NCBI GenBank assembly: GCA_050305405.1
Contig: JBNLFG010000004.1
Span: forward strand, 1-64,000
Length of the DNA stretch: 64,000 bases
Reading direction: 5' to 3'
Origin: Desulfolinea sp050305405
GTDB taxonomy: Bacteria > Chloroflexota > Anaerolineae > Anaerolineales > Villigracilaceae
The notes beneath the pieces were generated by a model. That model had not been told where the DNA came from, searched no databases, and saw nothing but the letters and a program-made list of their open reading frames with translations. A program made the translations under genes and the position numbers. Below are positions 51,576 to 59,733 of the stretch, piece after piece (the stretch's first letter is position 1; each line of letters opens with the position of its first letter).

Positions 51576-54269
51576 ATGACCAAACACGAACTACCCAAAG
51601 CATACGACTTCAAGAATACTGAAGAGCGTATCTACAAGATGTGGGAAGAAGGCGGTTATTTCAAACCGCACAACGATCCCAACGAACCCGACTTTGACCC
51701 GAACGTGAAACCGTTTGTCATCTCCATCCCGCCGCCAAACGTGACGGGCGAACTGCATCTCGGTCATGCCATGTTCGTGAGCATGGAAGACCTGATGATC
51801 CGCTATCACCGCATGAAGGGATATTCCACGTTGTGGGTGCCAGGCACCGATCACGCCGGTATCGCCACGCAGTTGATGGTTTCCCGTCACCTGATGAAGA
51901 CCGAAGAAGTGACCCTCGATGAGATCGGGCGTGAGAAGTTCCTTGAACATGCCTGGGCATGGAAAGAGCAGTATCACGGACGCATCACGGGGCAGATCCG
52001 CCGTATGGGCGCTTCCTGTGATTGGACGCGCGAACGCTTCACGCTTGATGATGGCCTCTCCAAAGCCGTGCGCGAAGCCTTTGTGCAGCTCCACGAAAAG
52101 GGACTGATTTATCGCGGCCCGCGTCTGATTAACTGGTCGCCTGGACTAAAAACCGCCGTCTCTGATCTCGAGGTGGAATACAGCGAAGAAGAAGGCACGC
52201 TCTACTACTTCAAATACATGCTTGCTGACGATAGTGGCGACTATATCCCCGTCGCAACCACGCGTCCGGAGACGATTTTGGGCGATACTGCTGTTGCCGT
52301 GCATCCTGATGATGAACGGTATCAAGCCTTCATTGGCAAGAGCGTTACCGTCCCCATCCTGGGACGTGAAATTCCCGTCATCGCGGATGAATATGTCACG
52401 CGCGAGTTCGGTACGGGCGCGCTCAAGATCACGCCTGCCCACGATCCGAACGACTACGAGATCGGCGAGAAGCACAACCTGCCGCTCATCTCCATGCTCG
52501 ATAAGGACGCCAAAGTCAACGAGAACGGCGGTAAATATGAAGGCATGGATCGTTTCGACGCGCGTGACGCGCTGTGGGAAGATATGCGCGCCGAGGGTTT
52601 GGTCATCAAAGAGCAGGCTTACACCCATCAGGTGCCGCGCTCGCAGCGCGGCGGCGAGATCATCGAGCCGATGATCTCCACGCAGTGGTTCGTCAAGATG
52701 GAAAGCATCGGCGAAAAAGCGCTCAATGCTGTCAAAAATGGCGAGATCACCATCGTGCCCGACTACTTCACGAAAACCTACTATAACTGGATGGAAAACT
52801 TGCAAGACTGGTGCATCAGCCGCCAGCTTTGGTGGGGACACCGTATCCCGGTTTGGTATTGCGCCGACTGCAACGAGATCACCGTCGAACGCGAAGACCC
52901 AACCGAATGCGCCCACTGCGGCTCCGCGCACATTGAGCAGGACGAAGACGTGCTCGATACCTGGTTCTCCTCCGGGCTGTGGACTTTCTCGACCCTCGGC
53001 TGGCCCGAAGAAACGCCCGATTTCAAATATTTCCACCCCACCAGCATCATGGAAACGGGCGCGGACATCCTTTTCTTCTGGGTCGCGCGCATGATCATGT
53101 CGTCGCTCGAATTCGTCGGCGAAATCCCCTTCCACACCATCTACCTGCACGGGCTGATCTTCGATGAGCACGGCAAGAAGATGTCGAAAACTAAAGGCAA
53201 TGTCATCGACCCGCTGATCGTCATGGATGACCTCGGCACCGACGCTCTGCGCTTCACGCTTTTGGTCGGCTCCACGCCGGGCAAGAATTCCAATCTCAGC
53301 TTGAAGAAGGTCGAAGCGAATCGCAACTTCGCCAACAAGGTCTGGAACGCCAGCCGCTTCGTGCTCTCCATGATTAACGATGTGAAGGAAGATGACAAAC
53401 CTGCCACCGTTAAATGGACTCTTGCCGACAGTTGGATTTGGGCGCGTTTAAACGACCTGATTCGCAGTGTCGAACGCCTTTTTGCTGGGTACCAATATGG
53501 AGAAGCGGGACGCCAGATTTACGACTTCTTCTGGAGCGACTTCGCGGACTGGTATCTCGAGATCGCCAAGCTCCAGATGCAAAACCCCGAAACCCGCTAC
53601 ACCACCGCTGACACCCTCGCTCGCGTTCTTGATACGACCCTGCGCCTGCTGCACCCCTTCACCCCCTTCGTCACTGAAGAGCTTTGGGGGCACCTGCGCA
53701 GCACCCTGCTCGATTCGCCGCTTGCTGATCTCGCCAGCGATTGGTCTGAAGTGCTGATCACCGCCAAATGGCCTGAAGAAAAAGCTCTCGAAGGCTGGGA
53801 AGATGCCAAAGTCGCTGACTTCGAGCTAATTCAGGAAGTGGTACGCGCCATTCGCAACTTACGCGCGGAGAAGGGCGTCGAGCCTGGGAAGCGGATCGCA
53901 GCCACCTTTGTTGGGGCTGAGAAAACTGACCTTTTACGAGACCAAGCCAAAACCTTGCGTTCGCTCGCGCGTCTGGACGATGAGAAAGTTTCCATCGTCG
54001 AATCCCTATCCGAGAAGCCCGAAGGCGCAGTTGCGCTGGTCGTCGGACCCATCGAGATTTTCATCCCGCTCGAAGGCATGGTCGATCTCGAACAGGAGCG
54101 CGAACGTCTCGAAGCGGAATTGAAAGAAGCCAAATCGCATATCGCGCGGCTGGAGAAAATGCTCAACTCGCCCTTCGCGCAGAAGGCGCCACCCGCCGTA
54201 GTGGAGAAGGAGCGCGAAAAGCTGGCGGGCTATAAAGAGACCGCTGAGAAGATCAAGGCGCAACTCTAA
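51576..54269 (+). CDS. valS: Valyl-tRNA synthetase
   Basis: The start chosen is ATG 51576 (MTKHELPKAYD) with AGGAG seven bases upstream, giving 897 residues. Class I signatures are present: PPPNVTGELHLGHAM (HIGH), KKMSKTKGN (KMSKS) and GTDHAGIATQ. An editing (CP1) domain contains TTRPETILGDTAVAV. The Zn-like C4 site is CADCNEI...CAHCGS. The anticodon-binding domain and a C-terminal coiled coil (about 830-897, rich in Glu/Leu) follow. It charges tRNA-Val with valine and removes mischarged threonine. It is preceded by the T-box leader and followed by a strong terminator, so it is a monocistronic valine-responsive unit. Confidence 0.97.
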   Translation: MTKHELPKAYDFKNTEERIYKMWEEGGYFKPHNDPNEPDFDPNVKPFVISIPPPNVTGELHLGHAMFVSMEDLMIRYHRMKGYSTLWVPGTDHAGIATQLMVSRHLMKTEEVTLDEIGREKFLEHAWAWKEQYHGRITGQIRRMGASCDWTRERFTLDDGLSKAVREAFVQLHEKGLIYRGPRLINWSPGLKTAVSDLEVEYSEEEGTLYYFKYMLADDSGDYIPVATTRPETILGDTAVAVHPDDERYQAFIGKSVTVPILGREIPVIADEYVTREFGTGALKITPAHDPNDYEIGEKHNLPLISMLDKDAKVNENGGKYEGMDRFDARDALWEDMRAEGLVIKEQAYTHQVPRSQRGGEIIEPMISTQWFVKMESIGEKALNAVKNGEITIVPDYFTKTYYNWMENLQDWCISRQLWWGHRIPVWYCADCNEITVEREDPTECAHCGSAHIEQDEDVLDTWFSSGLWTFSTLGWPEETPDFKYFHPTSIMETGADILFFWVARMIMSSLEFVGEIPFHTIYLHGLIFDEHGKKMSKTKGNVIDPLIVMDDLGTDALRFTLLVGSTPGKNSNLSLKKVEANRNFANKVWNASRFVLSMINDVKEDDKPATVKWTLADSWIWARLNDLIRSVERLFAGYQYGEAGRQIYDFFWSDFADWYLEIAKLQMQNPETRYTTADTLARVLDTTLRLLHPFTPFVTEELWGHLRSTLLDSPLADLASDWSEVLITAKWPEEKALEGWEDAKVADFELIQEVVRAIRNLRAEKGVEPGKRIAATFVGAEKTDLLRDQAKTLRSLARLDDEKVSIVESLSEKPEGAVALVVGPIEIFIPLEGMVDLEQERERLEAELKEAKSHIARLEKMLNSPFAQKAPPAVVEKEREKLAGYKETAEKIKAQL

Positions 54270-54276
54270 CTTTACA

Positions 54277-54312
54277 AACACCGAGCATTTTTAAAATGCT
54301 CGGTGTTTTTTT
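54277..54312 (+). terminator. Terminator of valS
   Basis: ACACCGAGCATTTT / AAAATGCTCGGTGT with a T-rich tail of seven bases, 8 bp after the valS stop. Confidence 0.92.
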
Positions 54313-54362
54313 GCTATACTGATTTAGACATTCTGTACTGGATTATTCGACTTGTGAGGTGC

Positions 54363-54722
54363 ATGATGCTTGATGGGAATAAGGAACAGGAAAGACTGAA
54401 ACGCTTGCGCGAACAGCAGCTTCGTGCCCGTGACCCGCACGTAAAGCAGCGCCAGTTTCAGCGTACGACCGCCGAGCGCGAGCGTAAACGAGATAAGTCG
54501 TACTCGTTGGGGAAACTCTGGCATGATCTTCCACTTGTTTTGAGATATTCACTTGGTGGATTTTTGCTTGGGCTACTGATTTCTTTGATCCTGCCCACGC
54601 TATGGGATTCTCCATTGGTAAAGATTGTTTCCATTATTATTGTGGTCGTGCTGACTATTTTTAGCGGCATCGTAGGCAACGCGGTCGCTGTGCGAGAGAA
54701 CGTCAAAGATTTGATGCGTTGA
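54363..54722 (+). CDS. Small membrane protein of unknown function
   Basis: The start chosen is ATG 54363 (or 54366), giving about 119 residues. The N-terminal ~55 residues are strongly basic (EQERLKRLREQQLRARDPH, RTTAERERKRDKS). Two membrane helices follow: RYSLGGFLLGLLISLILPTL (about 62-81) and VSIIIVVVLTIFSGIVGNAVAV (about 90-112). No conserved domain was recognised. The basic N-terminus would be cytoplasmic and could contact nucleic acid or phospholipid headgroups. It lies between two terminators, so it is a single-gene unit. Confidence 0.6.
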   Translation: MMLDGNKEQERLKRLREQQLRARDPHVKQRQFQRTTAERERKRDKSYSLGKLWHDLPLVLRYSLGGFLLGLLISLILPTLWDSPLVKIVSIIIVVVLTIFSGIVGNAVAVRENVKDLMR

Positions 54723-54742
54723 TTATCAAAAATAAGCTGCGT

Positions 54743-54810
54743 AGACTTCCGAACTTTTTGCCTCTGCGCTTCGCTAGAAGTGCTGCGCAAGAGTTCGGAA
54801 GTCTCTTTTA
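54743..54810 (+). terminator. Long hairpin after the small membrane protein gene
   Basis: Perfect 13-bp arms AGACTTCCGAACT and AGTTCGGAAGTCT enclose 36 bases that contain another small stem; CTTTT follows. It lies 20 bp after the stop. Confidence 0.65.
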
Positions 54811-54839
54811 AAAGACTACTTACCTGACAGTTTTGTTTA

Positions 54840-54965
54840 GCTGGTGACTGAGTAGCCTGACAGCACTATCGTCGGGCGTATCGAAGTCACAAAATTGAAT
54901 TTTCACAAGAAAAGTTGGTTTCGATACGGCGAAAAGCGTCGCCTACTCAACCAACGGACGGTAAT
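54840..54965. repeat. Divergent copy E of the TTTCGATACG palindromic repeat
   Basis: Arms GGTGACTGAGTAGCC / GCCTACTCAACC and internal CGTATCGAAG / TTTCGATACG. The core matches part of copy A. It occupies a 458-bp gap between the membrane protein and the ferredoxin; the remainder (about 54966-55150) holds only an AT-rich stretch and a likely ferredoxin promoter. Confidence 0.6.
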
Positions 54966-55180
54966 TTTAGCAAAGAGTCAGGTGGCTAGTCGAACGAGAA
55001 GAAAATAAAAAATCTCTTCGTCGAAGAGGCTGGAATTATCAGTTCGGCTTGCTTTTCATAGCATAGCGCCAGAAAGGTTCAAATATCACTCCAGCCTAAG
55101 ACATTCATCATTTGATTTTGTTGGGAGAATAGACTAATTTATGTGCTGCATATTTTACACACAATATTAGGAGAATAATC

Positions 55181-55369
55181 ATGGCTATGAAAATTATAGA
55201 AGACTGCATTTCTTGTGGGGCCTGCGAACCAGAGTGCCCTGTTGAGGCGATATTTGAGGGTGACGAGATCTACGAAATTGATCCGAATAAATGCGTTGAA
55301 TGCAAAGATCACTTCGATGAACCCCAGTGCGCAGCAGTATGCCCTGTTGAGTGCATCGAAAAAGCGTAA
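55181..55369 (+). CDS. 2[4Fe-4S] ferredoxin (YfhL/clostridial-type)
   Basis: A 62-residue electron carrier. Two cluster motifs are seen: C-X2-C-X2-C-X3-C-P in CISCGACEPECP (residues about 9-20) and C-X2-C-X8-C-X3-C-P in CVECKDHFDEPQCAAVCP, the latter with the eight-residue insertion typical of YfhL/Alvin-type ferredoxins. Ribosome site TAGGAG lies eight bases before ATG 55181. A perfect terminator follows, so it is monocistronic. It can shuttle electrons for anaerobic or biosynthetic redox enzymes; the partner is not shown by context. Confidence 0.93.
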   Translation: MAMKIIEDCISCGACEPECPVEAIFEGDEIYEIDPNKCVECKDHFDEPQCAAVCPVECIEKA

Positions 55370-55374
55370 TTACT

Positions 55375-55411
55375 AAAAAGTTCCGAGTTCTTGAAGAACT
55401 CGGAACTTTTT
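55375..55411. terminator. Terminator of the ferredoxin gene
   Basis: AAAAAGTTCCGAGTTC / GAACTCGGAACTTTTT palindrome with TTGAA centre, 5 bp after the stop. Confidence 0.92.
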
Positions 55412-55453
55412 ATATATTCAGGGGAAAACATAGAAAGCTATCAGGATAAAAAA

Positions 55454-56446
55454 ATGAGAAAAGTTTTATTTATTGGTGGAACAGGCATCATAAGCTCCGC
55501 TTGCTCACGCTTGGCAGTTGAGCGTGGGGTTGAGCTTTACCATCTCAATCGCGGAAAAACATCGCGCCCAATTCCAGATAGCATCATTCGGTTACAAGGC
55601 GACATCCATAACCGTGACGCTTACGAAGCCGCGTTAGGAAATCATCATTTTGATGCAGTTGTGCAGTGGATCGCTTTCACGCCCGAACAGATCAAGCAGG
55701 ATATTGAGATATTACGGGGGCGCACAAAGCAATATGTTTTTATCAGTTCGGCATCCGCATACCAGACCCCGCCCGCACATCTGCCCGTAACCGAGTCGAC
55801 AATTTTGGATAATCCCTTCTGGGGGTATTCGCGCAACAAGATCGCCTGCGAAGAGCGTTTGGTGAAAGCCTATCGGGATGAGAAATTCCCAATGACGATC
55901 GTGCGCCCTTCACATACTTATGACCCGACACTTTTCCCGATGCAGGGCGGCTACACCTCGCTGCACCGGATGCTACATGGAAAGCCCGTCATTGTGCACG
56001 GCGACGGTACATCCTTGTGGACGATGACTCATCACGAAGATTTTGCGGTCGGCTTGGTGGGCTTGCTCGGCAACTCCCAAGCGATTGGCGATGTTTTTCA
56101 TATCACATCCGATGAGTGGCTTTCGTGGAACCAAATTTATCAGGAGGTTGCGCGCGCAGCTGGCGTTGAAGCAAAGCTGGTACATATCCCATCAGAGGTA
56201 ATCGCCAGCTACGACAAAGACTGGGGTGACAGCCTGCTCGGCGACAAAACCCATTCGATGATCTTCGACAACACAAAGATACGAAGACTCGTGCCAGATT
56301 TCAACCCAAAGATTAGCTTTGCAGAGGGGGCACGTCAAATTGTGGCATGGCATTTAGCTGATAAAATGCGGCAGGTGGTTGATCCCGTTTTTGATACGCT
56401 GAATGACCAGATAATTGAAGCGTACACAAAAAATCCCCCACTCTAA
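55454..56446 (+). CDS. NAD-dependent epimerase/dehydratase-family protein
   Basis: The start chosen is ATG 55454 (MRKVLFIGGTG), giving 330 residues. The Rossmann dinucleotide loop is FIGGTGIISSACSRLA. The catalytic Tyr-x3-Lys appears as YSRNKIACEE, with an upstream Ser in ISSASAYQ. It is therefore an extended SDR (atypical), similar to sugar-nucleotide epimerases or the chloroplast RNA-binding CSP41-like reductases. The C-terminus FNPKISFAEGARQIVAWH is typical. The substrate is unknown. It lies between a ferredoxin terminator and the FMN riboswitch, so it is its own unit. Confidence 0.85.
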   Translation: MRKVLFIGGTGIISSACSRLAVERGVELYHLNRGKTSRPIPDSIIRLQGDIHNRDAYEAALGNHHFDAVVQWIAFTPEQIKQDIEILRGRTKQYVFISSASAYQTPPAHLPVTESTILDNPFWGYSRNKIACEERLVKAYRDEKFPMTIVRPSHTYDPTLFPMQGGYTSLHRMLHGKPVIVHGDGTSLWTMTHHEDFAVGLVGLLGNSQAIGDVFHITSDEWLSWNQIYQEVARAAGVEAKLVHIPSEVIASYDKDWGDSLLGDKTHSMIFDNTKIRRLVPDFNPKISFAEGARQIVAWHLADKMRQVVDPVFDTLNDQIIEAYTKNPPL

Positions 56447-56505
56447 TTTTGCAAGAAGCGTTCGACAATGTAAATCTACCTGTGAAAAATCTAACAAAAC
56501 TCATA

Positions 56506-56533
56506 TTGCCCTTTCTGTAAGAGCGACTATAAT
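56506..56533 (+). promoter_or_regulatory. Promoter of the FMN riboswitch transcript
   Basis: TTGCCC (56506-56511) and TATAAT (56528-56533) with a 16-bp spacer. Transcription would start near 56540, a few bases before the FMN aptamer. Confidence 0.65.
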
Positions 56534-56551
56534 CAAAGCACATTCAAATAA

Positions 56552-56672
56552 ACCTTCGGGGCAGGGTGACGCTCGCAAGAGCGAATTCCCGATCGGTGGT
56601 ACAGCCCACGAGTGCTTCGCACATGATCCGGTGAGATTCCGGAGCCGACGGTATAGTCCGGATAGTAGAAGG
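56552..56672 (+). ncRNA. FMN riboswitch (RFN element)
   Basis: Conserved RFN blocks appear in order: CTTCGGGGCAGGGTGA, ATTCCCGATCGGTGGT, AGCCCACGAG, GATCCGGTGAGATTCCGGAG, CCGACGGTATAGTCCGGAT and the closing AGAAGG. FMN binding is expected to repress the ABC transporter genes downstream by terminating transcription at 56717-56747. Confidence 0.93.
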
Positions 56673-56716
56673 TCTCAAGCAGTTCTGATCTGTGTCAGTG
56701 CTAGCTTTGCATTTGC

Positions 56717-56747
56717 CCCGAAAACATACTGTTTTCGGGATTTTTTT
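56717..56747 (+). terminator. FMN riboswitch expression-platform terminator
   Basis: CCCGAAAAC / GTTTTCGGG with a five-base loop and seven T, 45 bp after the aptamer. This is the likely FMN-controlled terminator. Confidence 0.88.
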
Positions 56748-56779
56748 ATCTAAGTGCATAGTTACCTGCACGCCTACTT

Positions 56780-56817
56780 ACACGCCCCGCAAGGAATTTC
56801 TGCGGAGCGTGTTTTTT
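56780..56817 (+). terminator. Second terminator before the permease gene
   Basis: ACACGCCCCGCA / TGCGGAGCGTGT with TTTTTTG after it (one mismatch). It comes after the riboswitch terminator and before the permease start. An unregulated terminator in this place would cut expression further, unless it acts together with the inverted repeat at 56830. Confidence 0.75.
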
Positions 56818-56829
56818 GTCTTGGGCGTT

Positions 56830-56884
56830 TGTACGTCGCACCAGCAAGACAAGAATTTGCCTGTCAACCCTGGTGCGACGTACA
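56830..56884. repeat. GTCGCACCAG inverted repeat upstream of the permease
   Basis: Perfect 15-bp arms TGTACGTCGCACCAG and CTGGTGCGACGTACA with 25 bases between. It ends 9 bp before the permease ATG, where a ribosome site would be. A second, similar element follows the permease gene at 57767. Confidence 0.8.
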
Positions 56885-56893
56885 GACAATCCT

Positions 56894-57703
56894 ATGAATA
56901 TCAATATTGCCGAAAAATTCAAAACGTCCAACCCCAAAGTCTCACGTTGGTGGACTCACGCTCCGGCCACACTCTCCCTGTTTGTAGCCCTGGGGATTTG
57001 GCAACTCGTCATTCAACTCACCGATTTACCCGCTTTCATCCTGCCCTCACCTGCTGATGTGGGGATGCGCTTCGCGCGAGCGCTCTCGGATGGAAGCTTG
57101 CTACGCCACACGAGCGTGACGCTTGCCGAAGTGCTGCTCGGGCTACTGAGCGGCTCCGCCGCTGCGACCATGCTTGGATATCTACTTGCCAAATCGCGTC
57201 TCTTTGAGCGAATTCTCGCCCCCTACCTTGTCGCCAGCCAAGCTGTGCCTGTCGTGGCGATTGCGCCCCTGCTCGTCATCTGGTTTGGACCGGGCATCTT
57301 CTCAAAGGTGCTCATTTGCGCGCTGATCGTCTTCTTCCCCGTGCTGGTCAACACCGTCGTTGGCGTGCGGGATGTCCCTGCCGCCTTGCGCGATCTGATG
57401 CATTCACTGCGTGCCTCGCGTTGGCAAACCTTGCGCTATCTCGAAATTCCAGCAGCATTACCTGTCTTCCTCGGCGGCTTACGGATCGGCGCAGCGCTCT
57501 CTGTCATCGGGGCAGTTGTTGGCGAATTTGTCGGTGCAGATAAGGGCTTGGGCTTTCTGATCAACATCGGGCGCGGACAGTACGACACAGCTCTTGTCTT
57601 TGTCGCCATCTTTGCTCTTGTCGCGTTGGCACTGGTCTTATATGGCGTCGTCGCCTGGCTGGAGAGTTATCTGCTCAAATGGCAAGCGTGGCGGAGTCAG
57701 TAA
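56894..57703 (+). CDS. ribX: ABC transporter permease, predicted riboflavin uptake (RibX-like)
   Basis: The start chosen is ATG 56894 (MNINIAEKF), giving 269 residues; no Shine-Dalgarno is visible just after the palindrome. Six or so membrane helices are predicted. The coupling motif of this permease class is in RASRWQTLRYLEIPAALPVFLGGL (EAA loop, about residues 175-198). The family is the ThiX/SsuC/TauC-like group used for pyrimidine and sulfonate uptake. An FMN riboswitch upstream strongly implies a flavin-related substrate. Chloroflexota RibXY systems are known to have this arrangement. It is followed by a substrate-binding protein gene and an ATPase gene. Confidence 0.8.
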   Translation: MNINIAEKFKTSNPKVSRWWTHAPATLSLFVALGIWQLVIQLTDLPAFILPSPADVGMRFARALSDGSLLRHTSVTLAEVLLGLLSGSAAATMLGYLLAKSRLFERILAPYLVASQAVPVVAIAPLLVIWFGPGIFSKVLICALIVFFPVLVNTVVGVRDVPAALRDLMHSLRASRWQTLRYLEIPAALPVFLGGLRIGAALSVIGAVVGEFVGADKGLGFLINIGRGQYDTALVFVAIFALVALALVLYGVVAWLESYLLKWQAWRSQ

Positions 57704-57766
57704 TCCAACCTGCTTGACCGCAACGCAGAGCACTGCTTTAAGGAAAAAACGCAATCAGGAATGCGG

Positions 57767-57855
57767 TGTGCATCGCACCATCCAGACGATAATATCCGCA
57801 TAAACGGCAAATACTTATCGATGCAACCATTCCGCTAAACCTGGTGCGACGCACA
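57767..57855. repeat. GTCGCACCAG inverted repeat, second copy
   Basis: Arms TGTGCATCGCACCA and TGGTGCGACGCACA, 61 bases apart, related to the element at 56830. It lies between the permease and the substrate-binding protein genes. Confidence 0.7.
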
Positions 57856-57883
57856 AATATTCAAAAAAAATCAGGAGAACTCC

Positions 57884-58870
57884 ATGTCAAAACTTGTACG
57901 CCTTCTTTTCATTATTGCTCTATTGAGCATATTCATTTCTGCATGTGGCAGCGCCCCCGCTTCTGTCGACCCCACAGCGCTGACACATATCCGCTTGCCG
58001 ATGGGCTACATCCCCAACATCCAGTACGCGCCTTACTACGTCGCCGTGGAAAAAGGTTATTTCGCGGAAGCAGGCCTCGAGATCGAGTTTGACTATAGTT
58101 TCGAAACAGACGGCATCGCGCTCGTCGGCGCCGGACAACTTCCTTTTGCGGTCGTCTCCGGCGAACAAGTCCCTATGGCACGCGCCCAAGGCCTGCCAGT
58201 CGTCTATGTTGCAGCATGGTACAAGGATTATCCCGTTTCAGTCGTTTCGAAAACGGAACAGGGCATTGCATCGCCCGCTGACTTGGCGGGGAAGAAAGTC
58301 GGCTTACCCGGCCTCTTCGGCGCGAACTATATTGGCTTTGTCGCTCTGCTGCATGCGAACAACCTTAGCGAAAGTGATATCACACTTGATTCCGTTGGCT
58401 TTAACCAGGTCGAGGCCCTTGTCACCGATCAGGAAGAGGCCGTTGTCGGCTACTCTGCCAACGAGCCAATCCAGCTTACTGCACAAGGCTACACTGTCAA
58501 CGAAATCCGCGTCGCGGATTATGTCAGCCTCGCCTCGAACGGTCTCCTGACCAGTGAAATGATGCTGAAAGATAATCCAGAGATGGTACGCGCCATGATC
58601 GCCGCCTTCTTGCACGGGGTCGAATATACCGCCGCTCATCCTGACGAGGCCTATGAAATCAGTAAAAACTATATCGAGAATTTGACAGAAGGCGATGAAG
58701 CTGTCCAAAAGCAGGTATTGGCGACCTCCATCGAATTTTGGCAGCTCGAAAACCCCGGCTACTCCGATCCACAGGCGTGGGAGAATATGAACCAACTCCT
58801 CGCCGAGATGACTCTGATCCCCGAACCGATTGACATCAGCGCCGCCTACTCGAACGAATTTTTACCCTAA
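57884..58870 (+). CDS. ribY: ABC transporter substrate-binding lipoprotein, predicted riboflavin (RibY-like)
   Basis: A 328-residue lipoprotein with lipobox FISACG (Cys about residue 21). The body is an NMT1/THI5-like fold: IRLPMGYIPNIQYAPYYVAVEKGYF near the N-terminus, then EFDYSFETDGIALVGAGQLPFAV. Such proteins bind thiamine precursors, sulfonates or riboflavin. The FMN riboswitch upstream points to riboflavin. Ribosome site AGGAG precedes ATG 57884. The ATPase gene follows 118 bp downstream, with repeat D in between. It should deliver substrate at the outer membrane-facing side to the RibX permease. Confidence 0.82.
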   Translation: MSKLVRLLFIIALLSIFISACGSAPASVDPTALTHIRLPMGYIPNIQYAPYYVAVEKGYFAEAGLEIEFDYSFETDGIALVGAGQLPFAVVSGEQVPMARAQGLPVVYVAAWYKDYPVSVVSKTEQGIASPADLAGKKVGLPGLFGANYIGFVALLHANNLSESDITLDSVGFNQVEALVTDQEEAVVGYSANEPIQLTAQGYTVNEIRVADYVSLASNGLLTSEMMLKDNPEMVRAMIAAFLHGVEYTAAHPDEAYEISKNYIENLTEGDEAVQKQVLATSIEFWQLENPGYSDPQAWENMNQLLAEMTLIPEPIDISAAYSNEFLP

Positions 58871-58880
58871 AAGAGAAGGG

Positions 58881-58975
58881 CAGTTCCTGAGCGGAAGGCG
58901 AACGCAATGAGCCTGTAGTCGAAGGACGATTCGCATAACTCCGCTCTTCGACTACGCTTCGCTCCGCTCAAAGAA
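58881..58975. repeat. CTGAGCGGAGG palindromic repeat, copy D
   Basis: About 95 bp. Arms are CAGTTCCTGAGCGGA and TCCGCTCAAAG; internal GTAGTCGAAGG and CTCTTCGACTAC. It lies between the substrate-binding protein and ATPase genes of one transporter. Confidence 0.75.
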
Positions 58976-58988
58976 TGTGACCTATTTT

Positions 58989-59732
58989 ATGAAAACACCC
59001 CCCATCCTCTCCGTCCTGCAAATGGACATGACCTTTCCCGACGACAACGGCGGTCTTCACGCGGTTAAGAATATCGAGTTCGAGGTCTGCCCACAGGAGT
59101 TTTTATGTGTGGTCGGGCCCTCGGGCTGCGGCAAGAGCACGCTACTCAGAGTTCTCGCCGGGCTGCTTGTCCCCACGCGAGGTCAAGTCAAATTCACGAG
59201 CGATGCGCCGCGCATTGGCATGGTCTTCCAGCAATCTAACCTGATGCCCTGGCGCAGCGTCCTCGAAAATATCACCCTCCCCCTCGAGTTGAAAGGGATG
59301 GATTCCGTCGAAGCGCATACCAAAGCACAGGATTTAATCGATCTGGTTGGCTTACAGGGCTTTGAAGATAATCTCCCCCGTGATCTTTCCGGCGGGATGG
59401 CGCACCGCGTCGCTCTTGCCCGCAGCTTGGTACACGACCCCGATATTCTTCTCCTGGACGAACCTTTCGCATCCCTCGACGCCCTAACACGTGACCGCAT
59501 GGGGACAGAATTGCTGCGGATATGGCAAGCGCACCAAAAGACCGTCATCATGGTCACACATTCGATCAGCGAGGCCCTCTTTCTTGCCGATCGCGTCCTC
59601 GTCCTGACGCAACGCCCCGGCAGCATCAAACTGGATATGAACGTTGACCTCCCCCGCCCTCGCACTGAAGAGATGCGCTACACATCCCAATTTGGAGAGA
59701 TGGCAAAGCGCCTAAAAGATGCGATTGAATAA
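58989..59732 (+). CDS. ABC transporter ATP-binding protein of the FMN-riboswitch operon
   Basis: The start chosen is ATG 58989 (MKTPPILSVL); a GTG at 58977 lies in the repeat. It has 247 residues. Walker A is VGPSGCGKSTLL, the Q-loop QQSNLMPW, the signature LSGGMAHRVALARS, Walker B ILLLDEPFASLD and H-loop MVTHSISEA. It is of the SsuB/TauB/ThiZ type. With the permease and binding protein upstream it completes the transporter, powering predicted riboflavin uptake. The single signature change from GGQ to GGM is minor. It converges with the CPBP protease gene one base away. Confidence 0.88.
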   Translation: MKTPPILSVLQMDMTFPDDNGGLHAVKNIEFEVCPQEFLCVVGPSGCGKSTLLRVLAGLLVPTRGQVKFTSDAPRIGMVFQQSNLMPWRSVLENITLPLELKGMDSVEAHTKAQDLIDLVGLQGFEDNLPRDLSGGMAHRVALARSLVHDPDILLLDEPFASLDALTRDRMGTELLRIWQAHQKTVIMVTHSISEALFLADRVLVLTQRPGSIKLDMNVDLPRPRTEEMRYTSQFGEMAKRLKDAIE

Positions 59733-59733
59733 C

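Noticed and set aside
52146..53171. 341-codon minus-strand ORF inside valS
   Set aside because: It is a shadow of the valS reading frame; the plus-strand product has all synthetase motifs.
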